From positions 434,001-498,000 of the forward strand of contig JADBKR010000008.1 of assembly GCA_014896295.1 (NCBI GenBank): DNA of 64,000 bases. Reading direction: 5' to 3'. Both the position numbers and the translations under genes were made by a program. Every line of letters begins with the position of its first letter. The first letter of the stretch is position 1. A model generated the notes under the pieces. The model was not told the DNA's origin. It ran no database searches and saw only the letters and a list, made by a program, of their open reading frames with translations. Origin of the DNA: Limnochordaceae bacterium (GTDB taxonomy: Bacteria; Bacillota; Limnochordia; Limnochordales; Geochordaceae). Below, one piece after another: positions 33,332 to 42,187 of the stretch.

Positions 33332-34453
33332 GTGACCAATTCCGTGGCGCCACGCCTGGAGCCGGATGAGACAGCAGCGGCCGAGCAGAGCGCTTCGCCG
33401 GAGGCTCAGGAGTGGCGGGGGATCCTGGTCGTGGTCGAGCAGCACGACGGCGAGGCTCGCCCCGTCAGCTGGCAATTGCTCGGGCAGGCGCGGCGCATGG
33501 CCGAGAAGCTGGGATGCGAGGTCATGGCGCTGGTGATGGGGCACGGGGTCGAGCCCGTCGCTCGCCAGGCCATCGCCTACGGTGCGGACGTCGCGTACCT
33601 CGCGGACCACCCGGCCCTCGCGACGTACCGTACGCAGCCTTACAGCGAGGCCGTGCTCCATGTCATCCGCCACTTCCGGCCCGAGATCGTCTTGGTCGGC
33701 GCGACTTACACGGGCAGGGACCTCGCCGGGGCGATCGCCACGCGGATACCGACAGGCTTGACGGCCGACTGCACGATGCTCGACGTCGAGCCGCCCCCCT
33801 CCCGGCTCCTGCTGGCCAGCCGCCCCGCCTTCAGCGAGAAGCTCATGGCCACCATCCTGTGCAAGCGGCACCGGCCCCAGATGGCCACGGCGCGCCCGGG
33901 GGTGTTCGAGGCGCTGGAGCCCGACCCCGAGCGCACGGGCCGCATCCAACCGGTGGAGGTCGTGCTGGACGAGTCGCGCATCGCGGCCAGCGTCGTGGAG
34001 ATCGCCCGCTCCCACGATCGAGTCCGCCTCGAGGAGGCCCGGGTCATCGTGGCCGGCGGCCGGGGGCTGGGCGGCCCTCAAGGGTTTCGCCTGCTGCGGG
34101 AGCTGGCAGACGCCCTGGGAGGAGAGGTCGGCGCCAGCCGCCCGGCGGTCGAGGCCGGCTGGATCGACCACGCCCACCAGGTCGGGCAGACCGGGCACAC
34201 GGTGCGACCCCGGTTGTACATCGCCTGCGGCATCAGCGGCGCCGTGCAGCACCTGGTCGGCATGAGCGGGGCCGAGACCGTGGTCGCCGTCAACCGCGAC
34301 CCGGACGCTCCCATCATGGCTGCGGCCGACGTGGCCATCGTGGGCGATCTCTACGAGGTGGTGCCCGCCCTCATCGAAGAAGCCCGCAGGCGGCGAGGGC
34401 TCGCGGCGCCGGCCCTCGCCTCTCGAAGAAGTGGTGACGATGATGGCCGCTGA
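33332..34453 (+). CDS. etfA: Electron transfer flavoprotein alpha subunit
   Basis: The 373-residue protein has the ETF-alpha FAD-binding signature LYIACGISGAVQHLVGM followed by VAVNRDPDAPIMAAADVAIVGD. The N-terminal half shows the ETF fold (ILVVVEQHDGE, GATYTGRDLAGAIATRI). It starts with a GTG at 33332, eight bases after etfB, and its end overlaps the fixC start. The first 30 residues are an unconserved acidic extension. It partners EtfB and passes electrons to the FixC-type oxidoreductase. Confidence 0.95.
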   Translation: MTNSVAPRLEPDETAAAEQSASPEAQEWRGILVVVEQHDGEARPVSWQLLGQARRMAEKLGCEVMALVMGHGVEPVARQAIAYGADVAYLADHPALATYRTQPYSEAVLHVIRHFRPEIVLVGATYTGRDLAGAIATRIPTGLTADCTMLDVEPPPSRLLLASRPAFSEKLMATILCKRHRPQMATARPGVFEALEPDPERTGRIQPVEVVLDESRIAASVVEIARSHDRVRLEEARVIVAGGRGLGGPQGFRLLRELADALGGEVGASRPAVEAGWIDHAHQVGQTGHTVRPRLYIACGISGAVQHLVGMSGAETVVAVNRDPDAPIMAAADVAIVGDLYEVVPALIEEARRRRGLAAPALASRRSGDDDGR

Positions 34454-35762
34454 GCATTTCGATGCCGTCGTCGTGGGCGCAGGCCCGGCAGGCGCGTCGG
34501 CGGCGCTGGTGCTCGCTTCCGCCGGGCTGTCGGTGGTGCTCCTCGATCGGGGCGAGTTCCCCGGAGCCAAGAACATGTTCGGCGGGGTGCTGTACCGCCA
34601 CGCGATCGAGGCGCTGGTCGGCGAAGCATGGAAGGAAAACGGCTTTCCGGTCGAGCGCGTGATCACCGAGCAGCGCTACTGGTTGCTCGGCCCGGAGTCC
34701 ATGGTGACCGTGGGCCACCGGCACGAGGCGTTCGGGCGGGAGCCCAACGCGTGGACCGCCTTCCGGGCGCGGTTCGACCCCTGGTTCGCCGCCAAGGCCG
34801 AGGAGGCCGGCGCCCTGGGCGTCTACCAGACCACGGCCGTCGACCTTTTGCGCGACCCGAAGACCGGCCGGGTGACGGGCGTCCTGACCGATCGAGACGA
34901 GGGGGAGCTTTACGCCGACGTGGTCGTGATCGCCGACGGGGTCAACTCGCTGCTCCGGGAGAAGCTGGGTCTGCCCCGGTGGCGTCCCGACCAGGTGAGC
35001 CTGGCGGTCAAGGAAGTGCTGGCGCTGCCCCGGGAGACCATCGAAAGCCGCTTCAACCTCGAGGGCAACGAGGGAGTCACCATCGAGTTCCTGGGGGATA
35101 CCTCGCAAGGGATGGTGGGCCTGGGCTTCCTCTACACCAACAAGGAAAGCCTGTCGCTCGGCATCGGCGTCATGATCGACGACCTGGCCCGCCACCGCAT
35201 CGCGCCATACGAACTGCTGGAGTCCGTCAAGCGCCACCCGATGATCCGGCGGCTGATCGCGGGGGCGGAGAGCGTCGAATACTCCGCCCACATGATCCCG
35301 GAGGGCGCTTACGATGCGCTCCCGCCCGCTCTGGCCGGCGATGGGTGGGTGCTCTGCGGAGATGCGGCAGGGCTGGTCAACTTCCTCAACCGGGAGGGGA
35401 CCAACCTGGCGATGCTCTCCGGCCAGATGGCCGGCCAGGTCATCGCCGAGGCCCACCGGCGGGGCGATCTCAGCGCCCGCAGCTTGATGGCGTATGACCG
35501 GAAGCTGCGCGCCTCCGCCATCGGGAGGGACCTCCGCAAGATCCGGCGCATGCCCTCCATGTTGCACCGGTGGGGCGGGCGCCGGTTGTTCGGCGATCTC
35601 GTGGGCGGCGTCAACCGGGCGGCTTACCGGTACTTCCTGGCCGACGGCACGCCCAAGCGGCAGGCAGAAGCCCAGGCGCTGCGGGAGATCGTCCGGGCGG
35701 CAGGCGGCTGGAGGCCGTTGATGCGTCTCGCCTGGGACGGATTTCGGGGGGTGCGAGGATGA
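34440..35762 (+). CDS. fixC: FixC-type ETF:quinone oxidoreductase flavoprotein
   Basis: The 440-residue protein begins FDAVVVGAGPAGASAALVLA (FAD site), contains GEFPGAKNMFGGVLY, GVNSLLREKLG and the second FAD site WVLCGDAAGLVNFLNREGTN, as in FixC and ETF-quinone oxidoreductases. It takes electrons from EtfAB. The iron-sulphur partner is encoded separately by the next gene, as in the FixCX type. The ATG at 34440 overlaps etfA by 14 bases, with GAAGAAG 8 bases upstream; a second ATG follows immediately. Whether the acceptor is quinone or a low-potential ferredoxin/nitrogenase-type chain cannot be told from this sequence. Confidence 0.92.
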   Translation: MMAAEHFDAVVVGAGPAGASAALVLASAGLSVVLLDRGEFPGAKNMFGGVLYRHAIEALVGEAWKENGFPVERVITEQRYWLLGPESMVTVGHRHEAFGREPNAWTAFRARFDPWFAAKAEEAGALGVYQTTAVDLLRDPKTGRVTGVLTDRDEGELYADVVVIADGVNSLLREKLGLPRWRPDQVSLAVKEVLALPRETIESRFNLEGNEGVTIEFLGDTSQGMVGLGFLYTNKESLSLGIGVMIDDLARHRIAPYELLESVKRHPMIRRLIAGAESVEYSAHMIPEGAYDALPPALAGDGWVLCGDAAGLVNFLNREGTNLAMLSGQMAGQVIAEAHRRGDLSARSLMAYDRKLRASAIGRDLRKIRRMPSMLHRWGGRRLFGDLVGGVNRAAYRYFLADGTPKRQAEAQALREIVRAAGGWRPLMRLAWDGFRGVRG

Positions 35763-36127
35763 AGACGGCTCCTGCCACGACGGCCGGCGCGAGCGCCGCG
35801 GCGGTGGACGCCAGCGACGGGAGGCCCCACGGGCAGCAGGCGAAGCCTCCCTCCCCGGCCGCCGTCGAGAAAAAGCTCTTTTCCATCCGCTACCGGGCGG
35901 ACGAGGCGTCCCACCTGTCCCTGGCCGATCCGGAGCTCTGCACGAGGTGCGAGCGCCCGTGCCTTTGGTTTTGCCCGGCCGCCGTCTACCAGTGGGAAGA
36001 CGGCCACATGCGCCTGGCGTACGAAAACTGCCTCGAATGCGGCACGTGCCGGATCGCCTGCCCCTCGGCCAACGTGGTGTGGCACTACCCGACGGGCGGA
36101 TGCGGCATCGCCTACAAGAGGGGCTGA
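35759..36127 (+). CDS. fixX: FixX-type ferredoxin
   Basis: The 122-residue protein carries two cysteine groups, CTRCERPCLWFCP and CLECGTCRIACP, near the C-terminus, followed by WHYPTGGCGIAYKRG, the FixX hallmark. The first 35 residues are an unconserved Ala-rich extension. It would be the iron-sulphur subunit paired with FixC. The ATG overlaps the fixC TGA (ATGA), so it is translationally coupled. It ends the etf operon; the tRNA cluster on the opposite strand follows. Confidence 0.93.
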   Translation: MKTAPATTAGASAAAVDASDGRPHGQQAKPPSPAAVEKKLFSIRYRADEASHLSLADPELCTRCERPCLWFCPAAVYQWEDGHMRLAYENCLECGTCRIACPSANVVWHYPTGGCGIAYKRG

Positions 36128-36222
36128 CCGAGGCCCGGAGGGATGGAGCGAGAAGAAGACGCCGTCCGGCGCGTCGCTTGCCGCCTGCACCGGACGGCTC
36201 CTGCCCATGGACTTGGGAGAAG

Positions 36223-36298
<76 letters not shown>

Positions 36299-36315
36299 AC
36301 CGGCTCGGACGAGGT

Positions 36316-36392
36316 TGGTAGCGGCGGCTGGACTCGAACCAGCGACTCCGCGGGTATGAACCGCGTGCTCTGACCAACTGAGCTACGCCGCC
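36316..36392 (-). tRNA. tRNA-Met(CAT), elongator
   Basis: The 77-base minus-strand sequence has the acceptor GGCGGCG paired with CGCCGCT, an encoded CCA and anticodon stem CGCGG/CCGCG around loop TTCATAC. Acceptor sequence and loop match elongator tRNA-Met as in Bacillus rather than tRNA-Ile2, whose loop reads CTCATAA. Confidence 0.93.
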
Positions 36393-36396
36393 AAGG

Positions 36397-36473
<77 letters not shown>

Positions 36474-36520
36474 TCGTCACACCCGTCCGATCTGCTCGCC
36501 GCGTTCGCGAGCACCCATAA

Positions 36521-36549
36521 CATATACACCCATCGGCCGTTTCCGTCAA
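36521..36549 (-). promoter_or_regulatory. Sigma-A promoter of the tRNA cluster
   Basis: On the minus strand TTGACG (36549-36544) and TATATG (36526-36521) are spaced by 17 bases, about 45 bases before tRNA-fMet. It lies between the stop of the DtxR-type gene and the tRNA genes, so the tRNAs need not depend on that gene's transcript. Confidence 0.7.
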
Positions 36550-36550
36550 C

Positions 36551-37204
36551 TCACGCGCCCACGAAGACGGACTCCGCCACGCGGTGGCCGACGACCTGCT
36601 CCTTGCCGTCGACGACCAGGGTGATGGGCTCGTCGAAAGGGCGCAGCGCCTCGACCCGCACCCGGGCGCCCGGTACGAGCCCGCAGCCGCGCAGGTACCG
36701 CAACAGCTCGGGGTCATCCTCCCGTACCCGCACGACGGCCCCCTCCTCGCCCGGCTGCATCTGCGCAAGGGGCTTGGCCGGACGCTCGACGACCCTCCCA
36801 TCGGACGTCGGAATGGGATAGCCGTGCGGGCACGTGGTCGGTGCTCCGAGCAACCGGTCGAACCCCTCCAGCACTTCCCGCGGCAGGGCGTGCTCCATGC
36901 GATGGGCCATCTCGTCGACCCGGTCCCACGGGATCTCCAGGATGTCCGTCAAGAACCGCTCCGCCAGCCGGTGCCTCCGGATGACGTCGAGCGCCAGGCG
37001 CTCTCCGTGGGGCGTCAGGGACACTCCCGCATACTCCCGGTACTCGACCAGCCCCTCGGCCGCCAGTTTCTGGAACATCGCCGTGGCGGACGCGGCCGAT
37101 ACTCCCAGCCTGGAGGCCACGACCGTCGTGGAACCCTTCTCCCCCTGCTGGGTGAGCCGGTAGATCGCCGCCAGGTAATCCTCTTTGGACTGGGACAGCT
37201 CCAT
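36551..37204 (-). CDS. DtxR/IdeR-type metal-dependent transcriptional regulator
   Basis: The 217-residue protein has an N-terminal winged helix (SKEDYLAAIYRL, LGVSAASATAMFQKLAAEGLV), a dimerisation domain with metal ligands (RRHRLAERFLTDIL, DEMAHRMEHAL) and CPHGYPIP. A C-terminal FeoA-like SH3 domain follows (about 150-217). The CPHGxPIP segment is found in iron-responsive DtxR/IdeR members. The Glu11 ligand of Bacillus MntR is replaced by Ala (KEDYLAAIY), so iron sensing is more likely than manganese. The ATG at 37204 is preceded by GGCGGAG. Its targets are not evident here. Confidence 0.88.
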   Translation of the reverse strand: MELSQSKEDYLAAIYRLTQQGEKGSTTVVASRLGVSAASATAMFQKLAAEGLVEYREYAGVSLTPHGERLALDVIRRHRLAERFLTDILEIPWDRVDEMAHRMEHALPREVLEGFDRLLGAPTTCPHGYPIPTSDGRVVERPAKPLAQMQPGEEGAVVRVREDDPELLRYLRGCGLVPGARVRVEALRPFDEPITLVVDGKEQVVGHRVAESVFVGA

Positions 37205-37397
37205 GCGCTCCGCCGTCCTCGCGGGATCAGGCCTGCACCTGATCATAGACTCCCGCGCTCCCCCGCCGTCAACCGCCCTGGCCCCCGTGGGGGTACGGGC
37301 GCCCGTATGGCGCCGGGACGATGGCAGGTGCGCCGCGTCGTCACATGGTACTGGAGCGGGTGAGAGCGAGGGCCCGGGGGAGGGTGGGACGGCTCTC

Positions 37398-38924
37398 GTG
37401 GCGCCACCCCTGTTTGCGGCCGTGGACATGGGGTCGAGCGGGGTGCGCTCGCTGGTCGTAGACGGCGACGCTCGACCGGTGGGCGAGGCTGCGGTCGAGG
37501 TGCCCGTCGAGACTGCAGAGCCCGGCCAGGCCGAGGTCTCCCCTGACGCCATCTGGGGCGGCGTGCTCGGCACGCTCCGCCGTGCCCTGGAGCAGGCCAG
37601 GGCGACCCGGCCCGGCGCACGGCTGGAAGGCATCGGGCTCAGCTCCGCCCTGTTCACCCTGCTGGGCGTGGACGCCGGCGGGCAGCCGGTCACGCCGGTC
37701 TACACCTGGATGGACCGGCGCGCCGCCCCCGAAGTCGCCACGTACCGTCACGACCCCGTCGCTCGGGGCCTGTACCGGAGGACCGGCTGCCCCTTGCACG
37801 CGCTCCACCCTCTGGCCAAAGTGCGGTGGCTGCGGCGCACCCGGCCGGAGAGCTTCGAGCGGGCCGCCCGCTGGATCTCCGCGAAGGAGTACGTGCTCTC
37901 CCGGTGGTTCGGTCGCTACGTGGTCGACGTCTCCATCGCGTCGAGCACGGGCTACTTCAACATCCTCACCCACGACTGGGATGACGAGGCGCTGGCCTTC
38001 GCCGGCCTGCGACGCTCCCAGCTCTCCGATCCGGTCGACGCGGCCTTCGCGCTCACCGGCATGGACCCGGCCATCGCCTCCTACCTGGGCATCGATCCCG
38101 CGACGCCGGTGGCGGCCGGAGCCGGCGATGGGATGCTCGCGCACGTGGCGAGCGGCGGCACGGGCCTCTCCGTTTTCAGCTCCACCGTGGGCACCAGCGG
38201 CGCGGTACGCGTGCTCCACGACCGCCCGCTCCTCGATCCGCTGCAGCGCACCTGGTGCTACTGCCTCGACCGGCAGTGGTGGGTCGCGGGAGGCGCCATC
38301 AACAACGGCGGCGTCGTGCTGCAGTGGCTGCGCCGCCTGCTGGTGCAAGGCACCTCTCCCGACGGCAACCGCGGCCTCTCTTACCAGGAGTTCGACCGGC
38401 TGGCCGCCTCGGTGCCACCGGGCAGCCGGGGCCTTGTGTTCGTGCCCCTGCTGACCGGGGAGCGGAGCCCGGGGTGGAACGACCGGGCGTCCGGCGTGGT
38501 GGCCGGGCTTCGGATCGACCACGGGCCAGCCGAGTGGGCGCGGGCCGCCATGGAAGGCGTGACGTACCGGATGCTGCAGGTGTACCGGGCGCTGGTCGAG
38601 CTCACCGGAGCCGAAGGGGAGCTGAGGGCAAGCGGCGGCTACACCCGCTCCGAGACGTGGCTGCAGATGCAGGCGGACGTCTTCGGCAGGCCCGTCACGG
38701 CCCTGGAGCTGCGGGAGGCGTCGGCGCTCGGCGCGGCCATCGCCGCCATGAAGGCGGTGGGGTTCATCGAAAGCTGGGCCGCTGCCGAGCGGCTCGTGGC
38801 CTCCGGCCGGCGCTACCGTCCGGACCCCGATCGCCACGCCGTCTACCGGCGGGGCTACGACGTTTTCCAGAAGGTCTACGCGGCCATGGAGCCGCTCTTC
38901 GACGAGCTGGCGGGTCTGGCATAG
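37398..38924 (+). CDS. FGGY-family carbohydrate kinase (gluconokinase/xylulokinase-like)
   Basis: The 508-residue protein has the FGGY fold with two actin-like domains. The phosphate-1 motif is AAVDMGSSGVRSLVVD; YTWMDRRAAPE lies in the sugar pocket and GAGDGMLAHVASGG is the second-domain start. The C-terminal FGGY-2 region reads LRASGGYTRSETWLQMQADVFGRPV. It phosphorylates a sugar or sugar acid with ATP. The AVDMGSSGVRSLVVD form resembles gluconokinases, but the substrate is not certain. It starts at a GTG (37398) with GGTGGGA 8 bases upstream. No transporter or sugar dehydrogenase gene is adjacent. Confidence 0.88.
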   Translation: MAPPLFAAVDMGSSGVRSLVVDGDARPVGEAAVEVPVETAEPGQAEVSPDAIWGGVLGTLRRALEQARATRPGARLEGIGLSSALFTLLGVDAGGQPVTPVYTWMDRRAAPEVATYRHDPVARGLYRRTGCPLHALHPLAKVRWLRRTRPESFERAARWISAKEYVLSRWFGRYVVDVSIASSTGYFNILTHDWDDEALAFAGLRRSQLSDPVDAAFALTGMDPAIASYLGIDPATPVAAGAGDGMLAHVASGGTGLSVFSSTVGTSGAVRVLHDRPLLDPLQRTWCYCLDRQWWVAGGAINNGGVVLQWLRRLLVQGTSPDGNRGLSYQEFDRLAASVPPGSRGLVFVPLLTGERSPGWNDRASGVVAGLRIDHGPAEWARAAMEGVTYRMLQVYRALVELTGAEGELRASGGYTRSETWLQMQADVFGRPVTALELREASALGAAIAAMKAVGFIESWAAAERLVASGRRYRPDPDRHAVYRRGYDVFQKVYAAMEPLFDELAGLA

Positions 38925-39006
38925 CCGGCGCCCGTTTCTCCCCCGGCACCGGCTCGCCGGGTGGTGCCGGCCTCTTCCTCCCACCGCTTCGGCGGGGCCG
39001 GCGTGC

Positions 39007-39095
39007 TGGTGCCGGGAGCGGGATTCGAACCCGCACGGGCTTCGCCAGCCCAGAGGATTTTAAGTCCCCCGCGTCTGCCGTTTCGCCACCCCGGC
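39007..39095 (-). tRNA. tRNA-Leu(TAA)
   Basis: The 89-base minus-strand class II tRNA has acceptor GCCGGGG paired with TCCCGGC and an encoded CCA. The anticodon stem is GGGGA/TCCTC around CTTAAAA (anticodon TAA), and the long variable arm is typical of tRNA-Leu. Confidence 0.95.
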
Positions 39096-39143
39096 TCCAG
39101 AAACCCTAAGGAGGCGCCGCCCTCGTACTTCCGAACCCTGCCC

Positions 39144-39839
39144 TCATTCTACGGGCATGCGCCTGCTGCGGCAAGGTGGGGCCTCGCCCTCGCCCCCGCA
39201 CCCGGCCCGCTCGCACCGGCACTCGGCCGACCCGCTCAGGTCGACCCCGGTCGCGGCCAGCTGCCTCGTGACCCACTCTCCGATCGGGTTGTCGCCCCGC
39301 CCGAGGTAGTCCGCCAGGTGGGCGTGCAGGCACTTGATGCCGACCGGCTCCCGGATGCCCGCGACGCCGCTCGTGGCCAGCCGCTCGAGTGCGTGGGGAG
39401 GAAGGCCTCCAGCGCTCGGAGGGGGGCCGCCGGCGCCGGGCGCCGCCGTTGTCCCCATCAGCAGCCTGCGGAGGCGGGCAGCCCCCCGGTGCGCCGCCTC
39501 GAGGCGGGCGGCCAGCGCCTGGTCGCGGCGCACCTCCGTCGCCAGGCGGTGGATCGACCCTTGCGACTCGATGCGGCTCACCGCTTCGACCAGGTACGGG
39601 CAGGTCAGCCACAACGTGGTGGGAAACGGGCGGAGCCGCCCATGGCGGTCGGGGACGAGCGGAGCCGTCACCGTCACGAGAGGCTTGCCAAACCGGCAGC
39701 GGGCCCCGACGGCCACGATCCCGCGAGCCGGTCGCCCCAGCTGCTGGCCGGCGATCGCCTCGTCGCCCGGCCCCACGGGGTCCCACCACCCGGGCAACTC
39801 CCCCGGTCTTGCGCCCGCAACGAAGGAGCGGCCGGTCAC
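39144..39839 (-). CDS. DUF501 family protein
   Basis: The protein of about 231 residues contains ARCRFGKPLVTVTAPLVPD, PFPTTLWLTCPYLVEAVSR and IREPVGIKCLHAHLADYL, the conserved blocks of DUF501. This family is often encoded beside divIC, S1-domain and exopolyphosphatase genes in Bacillota and Actinobacteria; its function is unknown. I chose the GTG at 39839 because GGGGAG lies 8 bases upstream; a GTG at 39878 is also in frame. It lies downstream of the S1 gene on the same strand. The C-terminus has a Cys-rich stretch (AECRCERAGCGG). Confidence 0.8.
   Translation of the reverse strand: MTGRSFVAGARPGELPGWWDPVGPGDEAIAGQQLGRPARGIVAVGARCRFGKPLVTVTAPLVPDRHGRLRPFPTTLWLTCPYLVEAVSRIESQGSIHRLATEVRRDQALAARLEAAHRGAARLRRLLMGTTAAPGAGGPPPSAGGLPPHALERLATSGVAGIREPVGIKCLHAHLADYLGRGDNPIGEWVTRQLAATGVDLSGSAECRCERAGCGGEGEAPPCRSRRMPVE
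39146..39174 (-). promoter_or_regulatory. Candidate promoter of tRNA-Leu
   Basis: On the minus strand TTGCCG (39174-39169) and TAGAAT (39151-39146) are spaced by 17 bases. The predicted start is about 45 bases before tRNA-Leu. It overlaps the 3' end of the DUF501 gene. Confidence 0.55.
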
Positions 39840-39893
39840 CCCGGCCGCTCCCCTGTCGTCCCCATGGTCACGGATCACGCCGAGACGAGCCCG

Positions 39894-40280
39894 TCAACCC
39901 CGGCGAGTGCCGCGCCCGCCCCGCTTGGAATCCATGCTGCGCCGCAGGTCCTGCTGGCGCTGCTCGCTCTCCTTCATGAAGCGCTGGAGCTTCTCCTCGA
40001 ACGAAGACCCTCGCCCCCGGGCTCCGCGGCCGCCACTGCGCTGAGGGGGCCCGTACACCTGCCGGATGGAAAGCCCCACCCTGCCGTCCGACACGTTGAT
40101 GACCTTGACTTTGACGACCTGGTTTTCCGTCAGGTAATCGCGCACGTCCCGGACGTACGTATCCGCTATCTCCGAGATGTGCACCAAACCGGTCACCCCG
40201 TCAGGCAGCTCCACGAACGCTCCGAAATGGGTAATCCCGGTAACCTTCCCCTCCAGAACGCTGCCGACTTCAACGGCCAT
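39894..40280 (-). CDS. yabR: S1 RNA-binding domain protein (YabR-like)
   Basis: The 128-residue protein has one S1 domain (about 4-75: VGSVLEGKVTGITHFGAFVEL, GLVHISEIAD, VINVSDGRVGLSIRQV) and a basic Gly/Arg/Gln-rich C-terminal half. It matches the general stress protein 13/YabR type that binds RNA or ribosomes. In Bacillus yabR follows divIC; here it follows mazG on the same strand and divIC lies 4 kb away. GGAGG is about 14 bases upstream of the ATG at 40280. Confidence 0.85.
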   Translation of the reverse strand: MAVEVGSVLEGKVTGITHFGAFVELPDGVTGLVHISEIADTYVRDVRDYLTENQVVKVKVINVSDGRVGLSIRQVYGPPQRSGGRGARGRGSSFEEKLQRFMKESEQRQQDLRRSMDSKRGGRGTRRG

Positions 40281-40400
40281 GCGGAAGCCAATTCCTCCCC
40301 CGTCGTCGAGGCTTGTGCCCGAAGGGCCTACCACGGGCACCCCGATTATAGGAGGCGGCGCAATTCCTGTCAATACGGCGATTGGCGGCCCTGCAAGCGA

Positions 40401-41246
40401 TTAACTCCCGCCCTTTTCGAGTTTGCCCGAGTCGGTTCGAACCGCCGGACCTCCGCGGCGCCGCTCCGGAGCATCCTGGAGCTCCCGTTTCGCCTCGTCC
40501 CAAAGCGCGTCCATCTCCTCCAGGCTCATCTCGTCCAGGATCCGGCCCTGCTCCTTCGCCTTCTCCTCCACCATACGAAAGCGCCGGGCGAAACGGTGCA
40601 CGGCGTCGCGCAACGCGAGTTCGGCGTCGACGTGCATGTAGCGGGCGACGTTGACGATCGCGAACAAGAGGTCGCCCAGTTCCCGGTGGGTGGCATCGGG
40701 GTCCTGGTCGGCCCATGCCCGGCGGAGCTCCAGGGCCTCCTCCACCGCCTTGCGCCCCGCCCCCGAGACGTCGGGCCACTCGAAGCCCACCTCGGCCGCC
40801 TTGCGCTGGATGGCGTCGGCGTACGCCAGCGCCGGCAAGGCCCGCGCCACGTCGTCCATGCGGCTCGACGGCGCCGCCGGCTCGCCCTTCTCCTGCCGTT
40901 CTTCCCGCTTGATGGCTTCCCAGCGCTGCAGCACCTCGGCGGCGGTCCTGGCGGTCGCGTCCCCGAAGACGTGGGGGTGGCGCCGTACCAGCTTGGCCCG
41001 CAGGCGTTCGATCACCCCCGCCAGGTCGAAGAGCCCCTGCTCGTCGGCGATCTGCGCCTGGAACAGCACCTGCAGCAGGAGGTCGCCCAGCTCCTCCTCC
41101 AGGCCCGCCATGTCATCGCGCTCGATGGCGTCGCACACCTCGTACGCCTCTTCGATCACGTACTTGCGCAGCGACATCGGGCTCTGGCGGCGATCCCACG
41201 GGCAGCCGTCCGGAGCACGCAGCCTGGCCATCACCCTGGCCAGCAC
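40401..41246 (-). CDS. mazG: MazG nucleotide pyrophosphohydrolase
   Basis: The 281-residue protein has two MazG-type all-alpha domains. The first contains LRAPDGCPWDRRQS and EEAYEVCDAI with metal-binding EELGDLLLQVLF; the second contains EEALELRRAW and HRELGDLLFAIVNVARYM. It hydrolyses NTPs or aberrant dNTPs to the monophosphate. In Bacillus this module is fused to a methylase-like domain in YabN. Here it starts at a GTG (41246) with GGGAGGG 7 bases upstream and overlaps the upstream methylase-like gene by 16 bases. Some MazG-type sequence (AWPWEGIEVLARVM) extends in this frame just upstream of the start, so an ancestral or disrupted fusion is possible. Confidence 0.9.
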   Translation of the reverse strand: MLARVMARLRAPDGCPWDRRQSPMSLRKYVIEEAYEVCDAIERDDMAGLEEELGDLLLQVLFQAQIADEQGLFDLAGVIERLRAKLVRRHPHVFGDATARTAAEVLQRWEAIKREERQEKGEPAAPSSRMDDVARALPALAYADAIQRKAAEVGFEWPDVSGAGRKAVEEALELRRAWADQDPDATHRELGDLLFAIVNVARYMHVDAELALRDAVHRFARRFRMVEEKAKEQGRILDEMSLEEMDALWDEAKRELQDAPERRRGGPAVRTDSGKLEKGGS

Positions 41247-42034
41247 TTCGATGCCCTCCCAGGGCCAGGCACCGTCCCGGGATCCGCCGGCGGCACGTAC
41301 ACCGCCGTCTCGTGATCGAAGCGCCGCCCGCGATCGAGCTCGTGCAGGGGCAGCCACTCGATGTGCGCGGCTGCTCCCGCTCCCGCGCGCCGGATGAGCG
41401 CCACGGGCTGATCGTCGCCCCGGAGCTGGCCCAGCACCGCCTTGACCTGGGAGGCGAGCACCGGGCTGTCGACCTGGAGCACGAGATAGCCCCGACGCCG
41501 TTCCCACGCCCGTCCCGCCGGGGGCGGCAGGGTCTGCGGCGACGAGGGCGCGCTCGCCAGGTCGTGGGCGTCCACGAAGGTCGCCCCCACCTCCAGAGGG
41601 TCCACGCCCAGCTCGGCCCACGCCGCTTCCGCGCTACTCAAGCTGGGGATGACCTCGACCTGCACGCCCCGCTCCCGGGCCCTGGCGAGCAGGAGCGTCA
41701 CGCTGCGCTCCCCTATCAGGGGATGGCCGGGCACGGCGAAGGTCACGCCGCCACCCCCTCCTGTGGCCGGGCTGCCCGATGTCTCCCCCGAGGCGTCCAT
41801 CTCCAGGAGCGCCTCCGCCATGGCTTCGTAGACCTGGTCGAAGGTCTCGTAGCGCTCGTACAGTTGGTCGAACGTGGAGAACGCCACGCCCCACTCGCGC
41901 AGGGTCGCGGCCATGGCATGCTTCGCCGTTCGCAGGACGAGCGTGCCGGCCTGCCGGAGCGCTCGCTCTGCCCGCACCGAGAGGAGGTCGGCCGGCCCGG
42001 GACCGAGGCCCACTACCGTGATCGCCATGCCCAT
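41231..42034 (-). CDS. Tetrapyrrole methylase-like protein (N-terminal half of a YabN-type pair)
   Basis: The 267-residue protein begins ITVVGLGPGPADLLSVRAERAL and contains VTFAVPGHPLIGERSV and VEVIPSLSSAEAAWAELGVD. These are motifs of the SAM-binding tetrapyrrole methylase fold in the YabN branch, where the domain is linked to MazG and its reaction is unknown. Its last codons overlap mazG in another frame, and the TGA sits in GTGATG. A Ser/Gly-rich insert (GETSGSPATGGGGG) lies at about residue 100. The start is taken at ATG 42034; GTG 42040 and ATG 42028 are in frame. Confidence 0.82.
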   Translation of the reverse strand: MGMAITVVGLGPGPADLLSVRAERALRQAGTLVLRTAKHAMAATLREWGVAFSTFDQLYERYETFDQVYEAMAEALLEMDASGETSGSPATGGGGGVTFAVPGHPLIGERSVTLLLARARERGVQVEVIPSLSSAEAAWAELGVDPLEVGATFVDAHDLASAPSSPQTLPPPAGRAWERRRGYLVLQVDSPVLASQVKAVLGQLRGDDQPVALIRRAGAGAAAHIEWLPLHELDRGRRFDHETAVYVPPADPGTVPGPGRASKCWPG

Positions 42035-42187
42035 CGCCACCTGCCCTGGGTTTCCAACACTGGCGATTCTAGCTGCCCTCGCCCCACCCGTACAAGCGCG
42101 CGGCCGTCCCGTGACACACTAGCCAGGCGAAGAGGGCCTATCCAAGCTCCAGTCGATGGCCCGGAGGAGGCACGCTGACACCCCGAC

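Noticed and set aside
36316-36392. The second CAT-anticodon tRNA as tRNA-Ile2, the TilS substrate
   Set aside because: The acceptor stem and the TTCATAC loop match elongator tRNA-Met; tRNA-Ile2 has CTCATAA and a different acceptor.
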